Of a stretch of 64,000 nt of DNA, positions 47,991 through 61,254 are shown one piece after another. Origin of the DNA: Parus major (lineage: Eukaryota > Chordata > Aves > Passeriformes > Paridae). Location of the stretch: positions 39,209,669 to 39,273,668 of the forward strand of contig NC_031773.1 in the NCBI RefSeq assembly GCF_001522545.3, read 5' to 3'. Positions within the stretch are counted from its first letter, which is position 1. Each line of letters starts with the position of its first letter. The notes under the pieces are model-generated. The model was given only the letters and a program-made list of their open reading frames with translations. It did no database searches and was not told where the DNA came from. The position numbers and the translations under genes are program-made.

Positions 47991-50900
47991 TTTTCTTTTC
48001 AAGATTACCATCAATACAATTACAGCCAAAGATTATGGCATCTTTGTAGTCTTCTTTAGTCCTTGCCTTTCTTTTCCAAATCCCCATATTATTTTTAGTG
48101 ATTTATCTATTTCAAAGTATATTTTTATTCTTAGGAGAAGAACAGTAACAAAAGGACAAAGTTCCATGCATGAAAATCAAAGTTAAACTTTCTTTTATCC
48201 TCTGTTGCTTAAATTGCAGAATGCAATCTGTCTATGTTCAGATAATAAGCCAATTTTTTACATATTTTTGGTTATATGTCAGATACTTCACGATAGTACA
48301 AATCACCCTATGTCACCTTAAAAAAAAAAACAATTAAAAATATCTGGTAGACCACAGTGCACATTCTAGACCTTCTACAGGGAATTGAAATCTAAATTTT
48401 ATAGCAGGTGATTTTAGAACTGCCTGAATCAAATACAAATTCTATAGCACAGAAAAAGAGAAAGACATACAAATCACTGTGAAGTAGGTAGAGGGCAAGC
48501 CAGTTATTCCAGGAACAGAAACCCACAGAGCAGAGTGAGAAAGAATTTACAAATTAAGAACAACCCAAGAATCAAAAGCTAACTCTTCAGGAGGCTGGAA
48601 AAATGCAAGGAGCTGCCTTACATTTTGTGAAGGTTTCAGTATGTTCATGGTGGCTGTAAAGCTTTCAGAATATTTGGCAGGTTCATGAAGAAACCAAAAC
48701 AACAAAAGTAATAGTTTGGTTTTTTTTTAGTCTAGCTAAGGAAGCTGTATTCCTTGAGGCCAGTGGGTATATAATTGATTTGTAATTTTTCTAGAGGGTA
48801 ATTTTAATTTTTCTCTTACATAGGAGTTACTTTTATTTAGTACATCTTAACTTAAAGGTGTGCCTTGTTTTTTTTATTAATATACTAGCTGACTAACCAA
48901 ACTTTTGCTTTCCAATCAGTGCCTCAGAATTAAATCTGTGTTTTTTACATAGATCCATAAACAAATCAATGATCCCTTATGATGTCATGAATGTATTTTC
49001 AAAATTAAATAAAAACAAAGCAGATGATCAGATTTTCTGTTTTAATTTTATGTTTATTATTTGATCTATTGTTTTAATGTTTCCTTTCCTATTTTTTCAC
49101 ATCAGTCTTTACTCACCTTCATGTTAGAGCCAATTACTGATTTATCTGTCCACTTTTTTTTAATTTCTAGTTCTTTCTCTGGTTGGTACCTAATTAATAG
49201 CCTTCCTGTGACTGCCTCACACACTGCTGCTCTCTTAAAACACAGGCAATTAACTTTTACAAAATTTGCAAACTTTCCACTTTGTCTGTGATCTGTACTT
49301 CTCCTTTACTGCTCTTGTGCCATCTCTATTGACACTATGGGATGTGTAGGGAATACTATAATCCACTGTAACCTCATGTAAATTAAAGAGTGCGAAGCAG
49401 AACAAAGGGACATTTTGGCTAATTATGAAAAATCCCTGATTTAAAATTATAGAACAAAAAGATGAAAGCAGAAAAAAAATAGAAAGTTTTCCTCAGATGC
49501 TCTTATATTGGGTTAAATATTCCATAACTAAACTATCATTAATAAATAAGCAGTTTTATTTGCAAGTTTTAAAATATTGTAAGGCAAATTATTAAATCCA
49601 ATGGCAAGTAGTAGAGTCATATTTCAAATGCTACACAAAAATAAATATTACTCTAATGAGTTTCTTTTGTTACGATTTTCTACAAAATATTATATTTTTT
49701 TCTTTGTCTACTCATAAAAATATACAAGACTTTCTGCAATAGGTCCACAATTACTGTCACCACAGTAATTAGTTAAAATGTAAACAATTACAGTGACTAT
49801 GTTCTGTAATAAAACTGTTTAGTAACAGAAAAGGATAGACAAATCTCCACTTTCCTTAATATTCTATATAGAAGACTAGACAATATATGAAATTGCAGCT
49901 TCTAAAGAAAAATGTTTTATCCTGCAATGTAGTTTGGGATATTGTACTTCACAATGAATAAAAACCAAAGGTTTTGGTAAATCTTTAATGTGCTAAGAAG
50001 TAAAGGTCATCTAAAGAAATATAGTAAACTTTTAATCTTTTAGTAAGAATTTGTGCTTTTTTTGGTAAGAATGCAGAGTTCACTAATAGTGAAAAAATTT
50101 ATTTTGATAAAATATTTAGCAAAAATAGCCAATGACTAAAAAAAGCAACATCTTCTTTTAATATTTAATGTTGAGAGACTCTTGACAGATATAGAGGTAG
50201 AACTCTTAATAACATTTAACGCTTCAAAACCTTTCAACACCTAGAAAAGAAACGTAAACTGCAACACTAGAGAGTAACTGGAGGATTCCTTCTATGGCAT
50301 TTCATGCTAAAACTCTTCTGTGACTGAAAAATAGCTTAGAAAGCACCTTTAAAGCCTAAATAGCACAAACAGTACGTAAGAAACTATGCACTCCCTATCT
50401 CTTCACACCTCCATCTCTGCCTGAATGAACATTTTTCCTGATGGCAATCACCGCAGCGTTCCTCTGTTCCTTCACTTACCCCAAAATCATTGCTCCCTTT
50501 CTCACTGCTAATGCTTCATTCCCCTTCACCTACCACCACTCAGTATTTCAAGGAGACAGCAGTTTTCAGAGATTATTCTTGAGAAAAATGCTCCTTTAAT
50601 GAGATTTTCTTTTAATTCAGGAAAGACATTAATGGAGAAGGTCACAGGTGCTGAATATGAATACTTGGATGTCAGATCTTTGTGGCCCACAGACAATCAC
50701 ATTCAGCAATGAGACAGGAGTGTAACTTTTTAAGTGCTTTTGCATGTCACATTCTGGGAATTCATCCTTTAATATTTCATAACTTGATATCCCACTCCAC
50801 TTTTTCCAAACTTTAATCATTTCTTAGCATTTGAATTTTAAGCTTTTATACAAAACAGAAAGTCTCACCTTTAACTGTCTAAGGCATTAATACAGTCTGA

Positions 50901-53900
50901 ACTTATTACAACTATCCAAACACTTCTCATATAACATCTTCTGATTAATTTTTTTCCCTGAATCCATCATGGTCTGCAGAAAAAGGCTTCTGCAACTCAG
51001 TGGCCTCTTTTTCAAGGCCTAATATGGTCTTCTCCAAAACTAAAAGAAAAACACATATCATTCTGTTACTGGCTGGTCCAAATATTGAGCAAGCTGAAAT
51101 AAATTACCCTTGCCCTGAGCAAGAGGTAGGACCAGACAACTTCCAGAAGTCTCTACCAACCTGTATGAATTTATGTCTGTACAGGTTGTTAGATAATATG
51201 CTATTTGTCAATATGTTCTCTATGTTATGTCTATAAATAATGCACCATGTTTCAAGCACAGAAGAGAAATAGTTAAGCCACTGATGGAAAAAATTGCTAC
51301 ATAAAAATACAATTCCTTCATTGAGTAAATTTGTCTGAGAAACCCACAGCAAGGGGTGCATCAGCAGCCAGAAATGAAAGACTCAGCAGCTGGTTTAAAC
51401 TGCTGCTAATTTCATGGATCCCAATGAAGAGATGTACTTTAAAAATAGTTTCATGACAAAACATTTTTTAACCACAGGGTTTGGAGAAATGAACAAAAAT
51501 GAATTAGTGAGTTTTGGGATATATTGTGCTAGCCTATCTAGGGATAAATCCGACCCCTTCCCACAGTCAAAACTCATCACGTTGTGCTGAAGGCTAGCTA
51601 CACAGAAGAATGACTTAATAGGACAGTGTGTATCTGAGATGGTTGCACTGTTAGACTCAGTGTAAATATTCATTGAAATACGTCACCAAGGTGTAGTAAA
51701 AGTCAGGGGTTAAGTTTAGAGATTACCTTTAATACTGAAGCGTCCAAGATTTTATATTTTGGGCGGGCAGGGATTTGTCTCCAAAGAGAGGCAGGAAGAC
51801 ACAGCAAAGTTAGCAGTAGGCTTTTACTCTCTTACACTTGGCTGTGCACATTTTTTGTTAGAACACAAATGTTTTCAATTGTTTTCACTCACACCCATTT
51901 AAACTGGAGTCCAGCTCTATTTTGTTTTTTTTTATTACTATGTTTTCTTCTGAATTTTGAAGGATAGAATGTTTTAACTGAAAACTCCTCTGACAAAGCC
52001 AGTTCTATGTTACTCCTGCTTTGTACCTGATACAGAGTTAAAACAGTGAAGAAAAACTTGATTTTTTGAAAACTTTAACTGCCTGCTGATTTTGGCTAAA
52101 AATGCTGGAAAATTCCAAGGGCTCACCACCAGCAGAGAATACATCTTGCCAGGACAAGGTTTCAAATCCTCTGATAATTGGATCTAAGGATGCCATATGC
52201 AATGAGATAGATTAGAATCAGATGCAGGGTTTCCCTTCTTCACAGGAACCCAAAATGCGGAGCTCTAAAGATGCACCTACCTCAGAGCATTGCTTGTTTG
52301 TTTGTTTAATGTTGGATTAGTCAGCACCTATATTTTGGTACATTTCCAATACCAGGCATTTGGTTTAATTTTTGTGGGCTTAGATAGATACTTTCCTTGG
52401 GAAGATGTTTCCCCAGGTACTAATTAGAGGATCTGTGAGCAGATAGTTTTCTGCTGCTTATTTATACAGAGTATTTCCTTCTACAAAACTGTATTTTCCT
52501 TTTCGTTCTGATGAGTGCATTTTTTTTCTGCATAGCTACATGATTGTCCTGTTAATTTCACTGCTCACAACATTTTTGGGCCATCATCTCCATCTCCTTG
52601 TTCAGTGATATTCAGTGGGGAAAGGAGTATGCTTGTCTTACTGCTCTCTCTCCAGCTCTGTGCTTCTACCTACCTTGGTCTTCTGGCAATGAACACACAA
52701 AGCATATGAATCTACAGAGCAGTGTTGCAATTTGGCACCTACTGACCTCTGTGGCAAAAATTGTTTCATCTAGCTGAGAATTTGAGAATTCTTTTATCAA
52801 GAAAAATATCAAGTATTTTTCTGATAGTTTATGAGATAATTTAACTTTTTACTAAAACCTGTATAAAACCGTTTTTATTGGAGAGCCTTCTATTCTTACC
52901 TATCACCCATTTTATTTTGGCACTTGTTTTTTGAGTGAGTAACTTCTTTGCTTTATATACAGTCTTGCATCCAGTGGTTTTCTGTTGAAGTATTCTGGGA
53001 AAAAAGGCATGTCAGTGTCTGTCCAAAAATGTGATTTTGCAATATGTGTCTCTGACTTTTAGGCAGACTTTCACAGAAACATCTCTCTGGGTGTCAGAAA
53101 AGAGCTGTCTCTAAAAGTCACAAGGCAATTCAGGAATTTAATTTTATCTTTAGTTTTGCTCAAACTGAACCCAAAGGCATTTCCAGTAACAAATTGTGCA
53201 AGATGAAAGCAACACAAAAAAGCAAAACAGACTGCAAAGACAGTCAACATTTCACCACCTGCTTTCTTTTCATCCAACTTCTTTACGCCAAGGAGAGGGA
53301 CTGTACATCAGTACCCATCAATACATATCAGAGCCAGGATTTTTTTCCCATAAGCATGTTTTTAATTTTCTGCTGGTCTGCATCATTATCAGCAGTCAAC
53401 CTGTCCAACAAATTTAGGATACAGCTGAACAATTCCCATTTTATTCTGGTTGGGTCACCCAGGATTTAATGGTTAATTTCTTCCATTTTCCATTAAATTT
53501 TTACTACTATTTAATCTACTGATATCTATTCCTTGGTACAGGAGGTTTTAATGGTAATGTGCTGCAACGTAAACATGTAATTACCATGAACATTTCCCTA
53601 CAGAAAAGTGTCATCAGTCTGATACAGCCTTTTTAAGACCCATTGGACAAAACAATGTATTCCTTTGTAAGGAAGGAAATTATGATGAATTTGAAATGTC
53701 ATTTAATGTCTATTTTTCTGCTGAGTTAACAGTTTCATAGGAAACAGGTTTTCAGAAATGTTTTCCCAGGAGCCAAAAGATATTTTAAAAAATGTAACTG
53801 TGGTGAAGGACCATAAAGTTCATGTTGTTTTATTCTCCTAACCTCATTGTCACAGTTCCTAAGGTCAGAGGAATGATATCATCTGCATAACACAGAAAAC

Positions 53901-56040
53901 ATATTTTAACCTAATTCTGAGTTCAGACAGTCTCTCAGAAAACAGATGGAATGACTGCACTTGCAAATGCAGTATGAGAATGAATGCAGCATTTATATAA
54001 GAACTTAGAAAATCTCGCCGTCACAACTATACACTGCAACTCAAAGCTAGAAATTAATGTATGCTACCTATACTTGAAAGTTATGCTTTCTATTCAAAAA
54101 TTCTAAAATTATCCTTCTTGAGTATTCTCAGAGTATGGTTTCCCCTAACCTTTAAATTTAGTTGAAAGAATAGGCATAAAAAAAATATTTCATAAAACTG
54201 CTGAAGTAGATTAACTCTGTCCACTAGGAATGCTGTGAAATTTACGACAGCTTTACACAATTTTTCTTAAAGGCGATAAGTGGTGTATAATTAGTTAGAA
54301 ACTTATTCAAAATATGAGGGGTAAAAAAGCCCAAACAAACAGATTGCTGTGTGAAAAATGGATGGAAGTAAAAACTGAAGAATTTCTGCCTCAGTTTCAG
54401 TCAAGAGCACATATTTTGTTCAGACAGCAAAACACTTCAACATTCTTTGTACTTTTTGAGAGCTGTTTGAAATGCAATTGAGACAGAATATTCTGGGAAT
54501 CATTGTGAAGTATAGCTTATATTCTTTGAAGGAAAAGAGGAATTAGTCTCAATTTTCACCTCATAATTCCATCTCCTTTATCTAAGAAGGTAGGTTATGA
54601 TGAATGAAGTGATGTGCATCAGCTATTCTTTGGTTACATTCTGCAAGTCTTCTGCAAAAAAACCACAGAAAGCAGCATATATATATATATATATATATAT
54701 ATTTATGGCATTGAATTCTGATGAGATACAATTTGATGCAACCACAAGCTTTCATTCTCAAATAAATATCCTCATAGTATAACAGATTAGAAGTTCCCTG
54801 ACTATAATGGAGAGAGGGATCATTCACTTACCATCAGGTATCTTGTCTCTATCAAATGTCTTCAAGCTAATCATTTCAGTTCTATGAATTCTGGAAAAAT
54901 TAGTCAACTCCTCCCTAAATGTTTAGCTTTTTGAAATATATAAATATTTTTAACTCTTTAGCACTGTAAAAAAAATATCACTTTAGTTTCCAGTTATTTA
55001 TCAGATAGCTTTTTAGCTGCTCCTTATGAAACACCTTTCTTTTGCAAACAAAATTCATGCTGATTGCAACTGCAGAGAACATAATTAGAGAACTATCCAC
55101 AAGTTCCAAATGCAGCTCACATTATATTCCATTTGAAATACTATTATTTCAGTGATGATTACAGGGCTCAGTACATGAATACAGGCATTTGAAATCTGAC
55201 CACAAGTGTTCTGAGCTGATATATTCTTTTCAGCAGAGTTTGTGAAACTAAGCCAAGTGGTAGAACATTAATTACATATATCTCTTTTAAAATATTCTTT
55301 CTGCCATAAATAGGAGAATCTAGACAGTGCATTACCATTTGTTTGTTATTAGAACATTTTGGTTTAACCATTCAGCTGCTGTGACAATCCAGGAAGCTAA
55401 CAGAAATTGCAGTTAGTGTGTATCACGCATTGTTTATTTTGGATAGATCTAGTCAAAAGGATTCATTGTTATTTTTGATACTGAACAGATAGAAAGATCA
55501 GATCTTGGGTGAGGGTCCTACAATGGAGAGGGGAGGGGAGGATAAATTTATTCCATTCCCATATAAATAATAATAGTATCTTAAACTGTAATGTTCAAGC
55601 AAAATACATACATTTTTCAGTAAGAATCTCAGAGTATATATTTTGTGAATTTAAAATATTTCTATAGTATTTCTTATAAAATATAAACAAGCAAAAATAG
55701 GTCAAGAAATAAAATATTCTGAAACTTTATCTATGATTAACATAAATTAAAATATGCAAAAGTAACATACAAAAAAGGCAATAACCTAGAAGTTATTACA
55801 TTAATATTTTTCTGTTTTAAATTACTTAAAACAATGTTTTACAATTTGCGTTTTGCACTGGTTGGATGTTTCTTCCTTTTTTAATCTCACTTTGTGGTCC
55901 TTTTGAAATATTTAATATTTTTCACTTCATGCTACAACCCTATAACTTCAGTAGTGGAACTACCTGGAGTCTCCTAACTCCTGCTGACTCATTCATGAGC
56001 CTGAAGAAACTAGAGCACAGACAAGAGGCATCTAGGTTTG
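47991..56040. other. AT-rich unique sequence, no gene seen
   Basis: These 8 kb hold only short simple repeats (see 54677) and chance frames of fewer than about 95 codons, for example 51395-51673 minus and 53194-53469 plus, neither with a recognisable domain. A 9-bp inverted repeat with a 4-base loop lies at 49749-49770. No exon, RNA gene or interspersed repeat was recognised. Confidence 0.5.
54677..54702. repeat. (AT)13 microsatellite
   Basis: Thirteen uninterrupted AT units, likely length-polymorphic. Confidence 0.95.
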
Positions 56041-56644
56041 TGTCGTATTGTGCTGTTAATTTTGCTCCCCATGGTGTTATGTTAATGGTTTGTTTCTCTC
56101 TCCCCTCTGTTTTTGGTGTTAGTTTAGCCCAAGTTGTACCCCCTTAACCCAGTTGTCAATCCACCCTTGTACCTGCCCCTTGTTCCCTGTTCCTCCCCTC
56201 TGGGCACTGTCTGTCACCCTACTACTCCTCCCAGCTTCCAGAAAGCTCGGGGAGGGTCGCTGAGTGATAGGGCAGAGACAGAGAAAGTCCCTCCCTGAAC
56301 CATCCTCATTGGTTCTCCCAATGTCCTTTTAATCCTATCACACTCCCCCTTGTTTCTCATTGGTTTACTGTCTGTCTCCACCCCTTGTTCCTCCCCCCTA
56401 TTTAAGTTGCTGTCATCGCTGCTATGCATGATCTGCTGGAACAGTCTTTGTAAGCTTGGTGGTCCTTGTGGGGACTCAATAAACCTTGGGCTTTGCCCTT
56501 CAAGAGAACCTGACTCCTGCCTCCTCCATTGTCTTCTGCCAAGCCGCTTCTCTGATTCCCAGGATTCAGAGGGGTGTCCCCCTGCAGGTTGGTGGTGTCG
56601 AGCTAGCTCGGGTGGGTGGTAACTCTGAAAGGGACATCACAACA
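56041..56644 (+). mobile_element. Complete solo ERV LTR with 6-bp target duplication
   Basis: This 604-bp LTR starts TGTCGTATTG and ends CATCACAACA. The hexamer GGTTTG is present on both sides (56035-56040 and 56645-56650), a perfect 6-bp target duplication, which is typical of class II (alpha/beta-retrovirus-like, ERVK) integrations. Promoter-like features on the plus strand are ATTGG boxes (inverted CCAAT) at 56308-56312 and 56359-56363 and TATTTAAG at 56399-56406. AATAAA follows at 56478-56483, then a U5-like CTTTGCCCTTCAAGAGAACC block. The AATAAA lies about 75 bases after the TATA box, so R here would include it. The block is much richer in C and G than its flanks. No primer-binding site or gag follows: the TTTGGTGG after the end is explained by the target duplication. 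It is a solo LTR made by recombination between two LTRs. Confidence 0.92.
56308..56483 (+). promoter_or_regulatory. Core promoter and poly(A) signal of the solo LTR
   Basis: Two CATTGGTT words about 50 bases apart, TATTTAAG (56399-56406) and AATAAA (56478-56483) are intact and correctly ordered. They could drive or end transcripts in the flanking DNA; there is no direct evidence that they do. Confidence 0.68.
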
Positions 56645-57604
56645 GGTTTGGTGGCCTAGCAGCATTTTTCAGGTTCTCTTTCATCCCTTCCAGATTGTGC
56701 CATGATTTAGGATAGTAAGATGATTAACTGTACAAGCAATTCCTAGGCTGGTCCTCTCTCATCTGTGATTAGCCGGCTGCTGTCCTTTCTTAGTTACTGA
56801 TCATGCTCCCAACCAACTATCCTATATTTTCACTCAGTGTTTATATTCCCTGGAAGTCTATAACCATCTTACCTCCCCCCTAACATCTTCCTAATGTCAA
56901 GCTGCTGTTTTCTAGCTATCACCTTCCAATCAAACTATCCTTGCACACCATTCCATCTGTTGCCTTTCTGTTACACAATTTGGTATTTGAGAAGTTTTGG
57001 AGGAGCCTACAACTGCTGTGTTACTGCATTACTGAGAAAATCTCCCTCCAGAACATCAGAAACACTGGCTCAGGTTTCTGGGCTTGATTCAGATCCTCGC
57101 AAAGGTTTTAAGCAGTGTTCATAAATGTGAGGGAGGTGGTTTGAAATGAGTCTTGTGAAAAAAAAAAAGAAGAGAGACTTGGTTCCAGTCTCTTTTTTAA
57201 AAGTCAATGTTTAAATGTATCAGATGTTTACTGGAACAGAGATGGGGCTTTTGGAGCAGTTTTTACATGTAATTTCAGATATGAAATTGTGCTGAATTCT
57301 GTTACTTATTGCATTCCAACAGTGACACTTACACTTCATTGAAATTGAACTTTTTGGGATACAGCACAGTATCACACAAGAAGGTGAGGAGAAGGCAGAG
57401 CCAATGTAGTACACATAGAAATCTCACGTGGGCCTCCTTGCCCTTGTGCTATAATACATCATTCTGAAAAGAATTGCATGCATATAAGATCATGCTTCAG
57501 TGTTTCACTAGCATTATTTTTATGGAATCTGCTGTCCTAATATTGGGGAAAATTGCTTTGGTAAAAGATACGCATAGTCATATACTTTGGTGATGAATTG
57601 TGTT
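56645..57604. other. Unique sequence, no gene seen
   Basis: Ordinary AT-rich sequence between an LTR and a CR1. The 76-codon frame at 56894-57124 has no recognisable domain. Confidence 0.5.
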
Positions 57605-58556
57605 GCATTCCATTGGTGTCCAGTCACTGCTGGTGTCCTCCAAGGACCAGTTTTGGTCCAAGTCCTGTTTGATGATCGGGATGAGAGGATAGAGTCTGCC
57701 ATCTGGAAATTCACAGATGACACCAAGCTGTGGTGTGATGCATATGTTGATCTGCTGGAGGGTAGGAAGGCTCTGCAGAAGGACAGGCTGGATCCATGGG
57801 CTGAATTTAATGACATGAGGCTCAACAAGACAAGGTGCCGGGTCCCCCACTTTGGCCACAACAACCCCATGCAGTACCACAGGATGAGGACAGAGTGGCT
57901 GCACACCAGCCAGGAAGAAAGGGACCTGGGGGTATTGGTTAACAGCAGCTGAACTTGAGCCAGCAGCTGTGGCCAACAACATCCTGGCCTGCATCTGAAA
58001 TAGCGTGGCCAGCAGGAGTAGGGCAGTGACTGTTCCCTGGTACTCAGCACTGGAGAGGCTGCACCTTGAGTGCTGTGTCCAGTGCTGAGCTCCTCACTTT
58101 AGGAAAAATGTTGAGATGCTGGAGCATGTCCAGAGAAGGGCAACAAGGCTGGTGAAGGGTGTGGAACACCAGTTCAATGAGGAGCGGCTGAAGGAGCTGG
58201 GGATGTTTAGTCTGGAGAAAAGGCTCAGGGCAGACCCTATCACTCTCTACATGTCCCTCAAAGGGGGCTGTGGCCAGGTGGGGGTCGGACTCTTCTCCCA
58301 GACAACCAGCCATAGGACAAGAGCACACAGACTTCAGCTGCACCAGTGAAGGTTTAGGTTGGCTGTTAAGAAGCAATTCCTCATAGAAAGGGTCACTGGG
58401 CATTGGAATGGGCTGCCCAGGGAGATGGCAGAGTCACTGTTCTTGGAGGTATTTAAGAAAAGAGTGGATATGGCATTCAGTGCCATGTCTAGTTGACAAG
58501 GTGGTATTGGACTTGATGATCTCAAAGGTTGTTTCCAAGCAGGTTGATTCTGTGAT
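57605..58556 (+). mobile_element. CR1 LINE fragment, RT C-terminus to 3' end, sense
   Basis: A 5'-truncated CR1 with a long readable frame. It opens at the WCPVTAGVLQGPVLVQVLF block (usual WRPVTSGVPQGSVLGPVLF, about 57617-57670). The NIFI.DLD stretch is then shortened to DDRDERIES. KFTDDTKLW (about 57708-57735) is the RT catalytic ADD motif with A changed to T, both aspartates kept. Further blocks are VDLLEGRKALQKDRLD.WAEFN (57747-57810), GHNNPMQY, and EERDLGVLVNSS (to about 57952). After a stop comes the ORF2 C-terminus (AKKAN-like at about 57960-58015, RATRLVKG at about 58143, [21 protein letters not shown] at about 58206-58270). The 3' UTR ends with GACTTGATGATCTCAAAGG and a GATTCTGTGATTA tail at about 58556. 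The 121-codon frame at 57587-57952 belongs to this element. Confidence 0.93.
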
Positions 58557-61254
58557 TATTTTGGATCCAATCACTGTCTTCACCCTCTTTGTGGCATCTA
58601 GCATATTCTGATGGCCCCTGTAATTAAAATGAGACAGAGATTTTTTTTTTTTTATTCTTTCCACTTTGTTTTTTTGGTTTTAGTAAGTCAGTATCTTCCT
58701 TCAGCTGGTCATTAAACTTTGCTTCCATTACCACTGATGGATTTTTTTTAAACATGTATTTGCTGATTGTTACTCTTGGGAGTAATTTCCTGTAAACATT
58801 CATAAAACTCCTAATTTCTCCTTAAAAATTCCTTTTGAAAATTCTTCCCTTCTAGGAATAGAAAATACCTGAAAATTATTAGCTCAGTCTAAGTTTGTGC
58901 TTACCATACTTGGACATTGGCCAGGACAGCCAACACTTCCTTACTCTTTCCTTGCTTTCTTTTTATATCTGGGAATGTCTCTTGTCACCTTCCAAGACCT
59001 TTCACACACACAAACACACACACTCCAGTTGCAATCACTATAACACTAAAGAACCTGTTTACTCTGTTTTCAGAACACTTAGCATAGTCTGTAGCCATTA
59101 ATGCATCTCCAGGAATTGGAGCAATCAGGTCAAAAGAATCTCAGTCCTTGTGCTTTTCTGTTAGACCCTCTTGTAAGAGATATGAGACACAAAACTAGAC
59201 TATCTTTTAAGGGCTCCATCAAAAATATTATTTTTAAGTAATACCACTAATTACATGATCTCATTCTAAAGAATGGCATTGCTATAGTGCACTTACAACA
59301 ATCACTGCTTTGAAAGTTGGTTTTTTTTTGTAAAAGAGCCTAAAAGCATGATTTGATTGCTAGACAGATCTGTGATGTACAAAATTTGTTAAACAAATAA
59401 TTTACTGAAACCATTGTGGAATTCTCTATGATGCTTTTTGGCTCAATCTGTACACTGAGTGGTAGCAGAGACATAGCATCTTATGACATAGTTCTTATGG
59501 TGAAGCATGCTCTTGTGAGAGGAGTCAGGCTTGGTTTTTCCTCTGTAAAGAAACTGGATATGTTATATACGAGGTTTACCCCAGGATCCTCTTTGGCTTG
59601 CATGGCTTTAGACATCTTACACCACCCAGCAGAAAGACAAAGTGAGATTAGAGATTCTGTATGGACTGTCAGCCCATATGTACAGTTACACATAAAACTA
59701 TATGTATAGGTAAGGATTTTTCTTCCTGGAACACTGAAAAATCTAGAGGGGATAAAGCCTTGAAAATCTGAAGCATAGCATAACCTGTATACATATCTTC
59801 TGGTAATAGGATAAGGAAGCAAGGAGTGCTGAATATTTAACTAATTACAAGATAATAAATTGTACATGCTCATTTGAGGAAGGATGTTTCAGTTTAGACA
59901 CAAAAATGATTATGTTCAGCTCCTTTGTGCCAATAGATTTTTTCAGACTAATGCTTAATTTTTGCAACATATTTATTCTGTTTCATTAGTATGAATTTGA
60001 AGCTTTAGTACAATTATTGAAATAAAATTATCTAGAGAAAACAGATATGCCTAGAAGGCTACATGAGAAGAGGGAAAGTTTGTTTTAAAGACGGGTAAGG
60101 ATGTTAAAGTTTATCTTAGGTGAACACCGTTTTTGATTTTTCTTTCCCAACAAAATTGAAGTTCTTCATGAATTTAAGAGATATTTGCACTTACACTAGA
60201 TTGTAAAACACAGCATCAGTTGAATGTCTTCCTTCATCCAGATGCCACGCATCAAAACTTGAAAGGTTTTTCTGTCTCAGAATTAGGGCACACAGTGGGA
60301 ATCACCTCATTGTCATAAATCTGTTTATAAGATGAAATATTAAAATGTAATTGTGTTGCGAGTTATATAATATATAGGATTTTATGCTGACTTTCTAGCT
60401 TTTGTTCAGGACCTGGGCATATGACTTCAGAGGTTGGATTTGAAAGCTTGAGTACATTTTTGGTTCAATTGTCTTCTAGGAGTAGGTGTCTTGCAGTTCA
60501 AAAAGCTATACCAGGACCCTTGTGCTTTGATCATAAATACCTCAGCGTAGAAATGGAGCAAAAGTGGAATGACCTTTGATTAGAATAAGTTCCAAGAATA
60601 GAAACATTTTAAAAGCTCAAATTCTGCAAGTGTAATTTTGTCATAAGCTCTCGTATGGAAAACTAATCAAAAGGATCTTGGAACATAGCATGCTTTCATG
60701 CTGGTCCCAAGGAAAAGGGATCAGATTGGTTACAAGAGATTTACTAGGCAATGGAATGCCTGCACAGCATACTGGAACACTACACACAGATAGCAAACAG
60801 CCCTTAAGTGAGCCAGCTCAGGTTTTGGATATGTACTCCTCACCAAGGCAAATGTACTGGACTGTGTGGAGCAGTGGTGCTCCAGACATGAGCTGATTCT
60901 AGAAGTTACAACTTCAGGTCTTTCAGATGCAAGTGAAGATGTTGCTGTGCTTGGAGCTGGTTGGGAACCCAGAGATACAATCTTACGACTGAAATATGTT
61001 TAATTTTAACTCAACATTTTTAATAAGTAAATATTTTAGTTTTGTAAAAGAGAAAATTATGTCAGAAATGCTAATTTATATATTTTTTTTCTGATGTGAA
61101 GTGCACTACAGGAAATGCATGAACTCTACTACTTCTTCAGGTGGTTACATTTACTAATCATTCTGTAAGGTTTTTCAAACATCTGTCTAATTCTGCCTAT
61201 ATGTAACTGGCTGATACGTGCGTAGCCCTGAAGTAAATTGATTCATCTAACTGT
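58557..61254. other. AT-rich unique sequence, no gene seen
   Basis: This lies between two same-strand CR1 copies. There is an ACACAC-type repeat at 59003-59024. Overlapping opposite-strand frames at 59416-59822 (97 and 113 codons) and a 72-codon frame at 60678-60896 have no recognisable domain. Confidence 0.5.
59003..59024. repeat. (CA)n microsatellite, interrupted
   Basis: Two CA runs separated by AA, about 22 bases. Confidence 0.88.

Noticed and set aside
56645..56670. TTTGGTGGCC after the LTR as a retroviral primer-binding site
   Set aside because: GGTTTG also precedes the LTR, so these bases are the target duplication; no ERV internal sequence follows.
57587..57952. 121-codon frame as a host gene
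   Set aside because: Its residues are CR1 reverse transcriptase (GVLQGPVL, FTDDTKLW, DLGVLVN); it belongs to the LINE.
57520..58050. 176-codon minus-strand frame
   Set aside because: It is the antisense shadow of the sense CR1 and has no domain.
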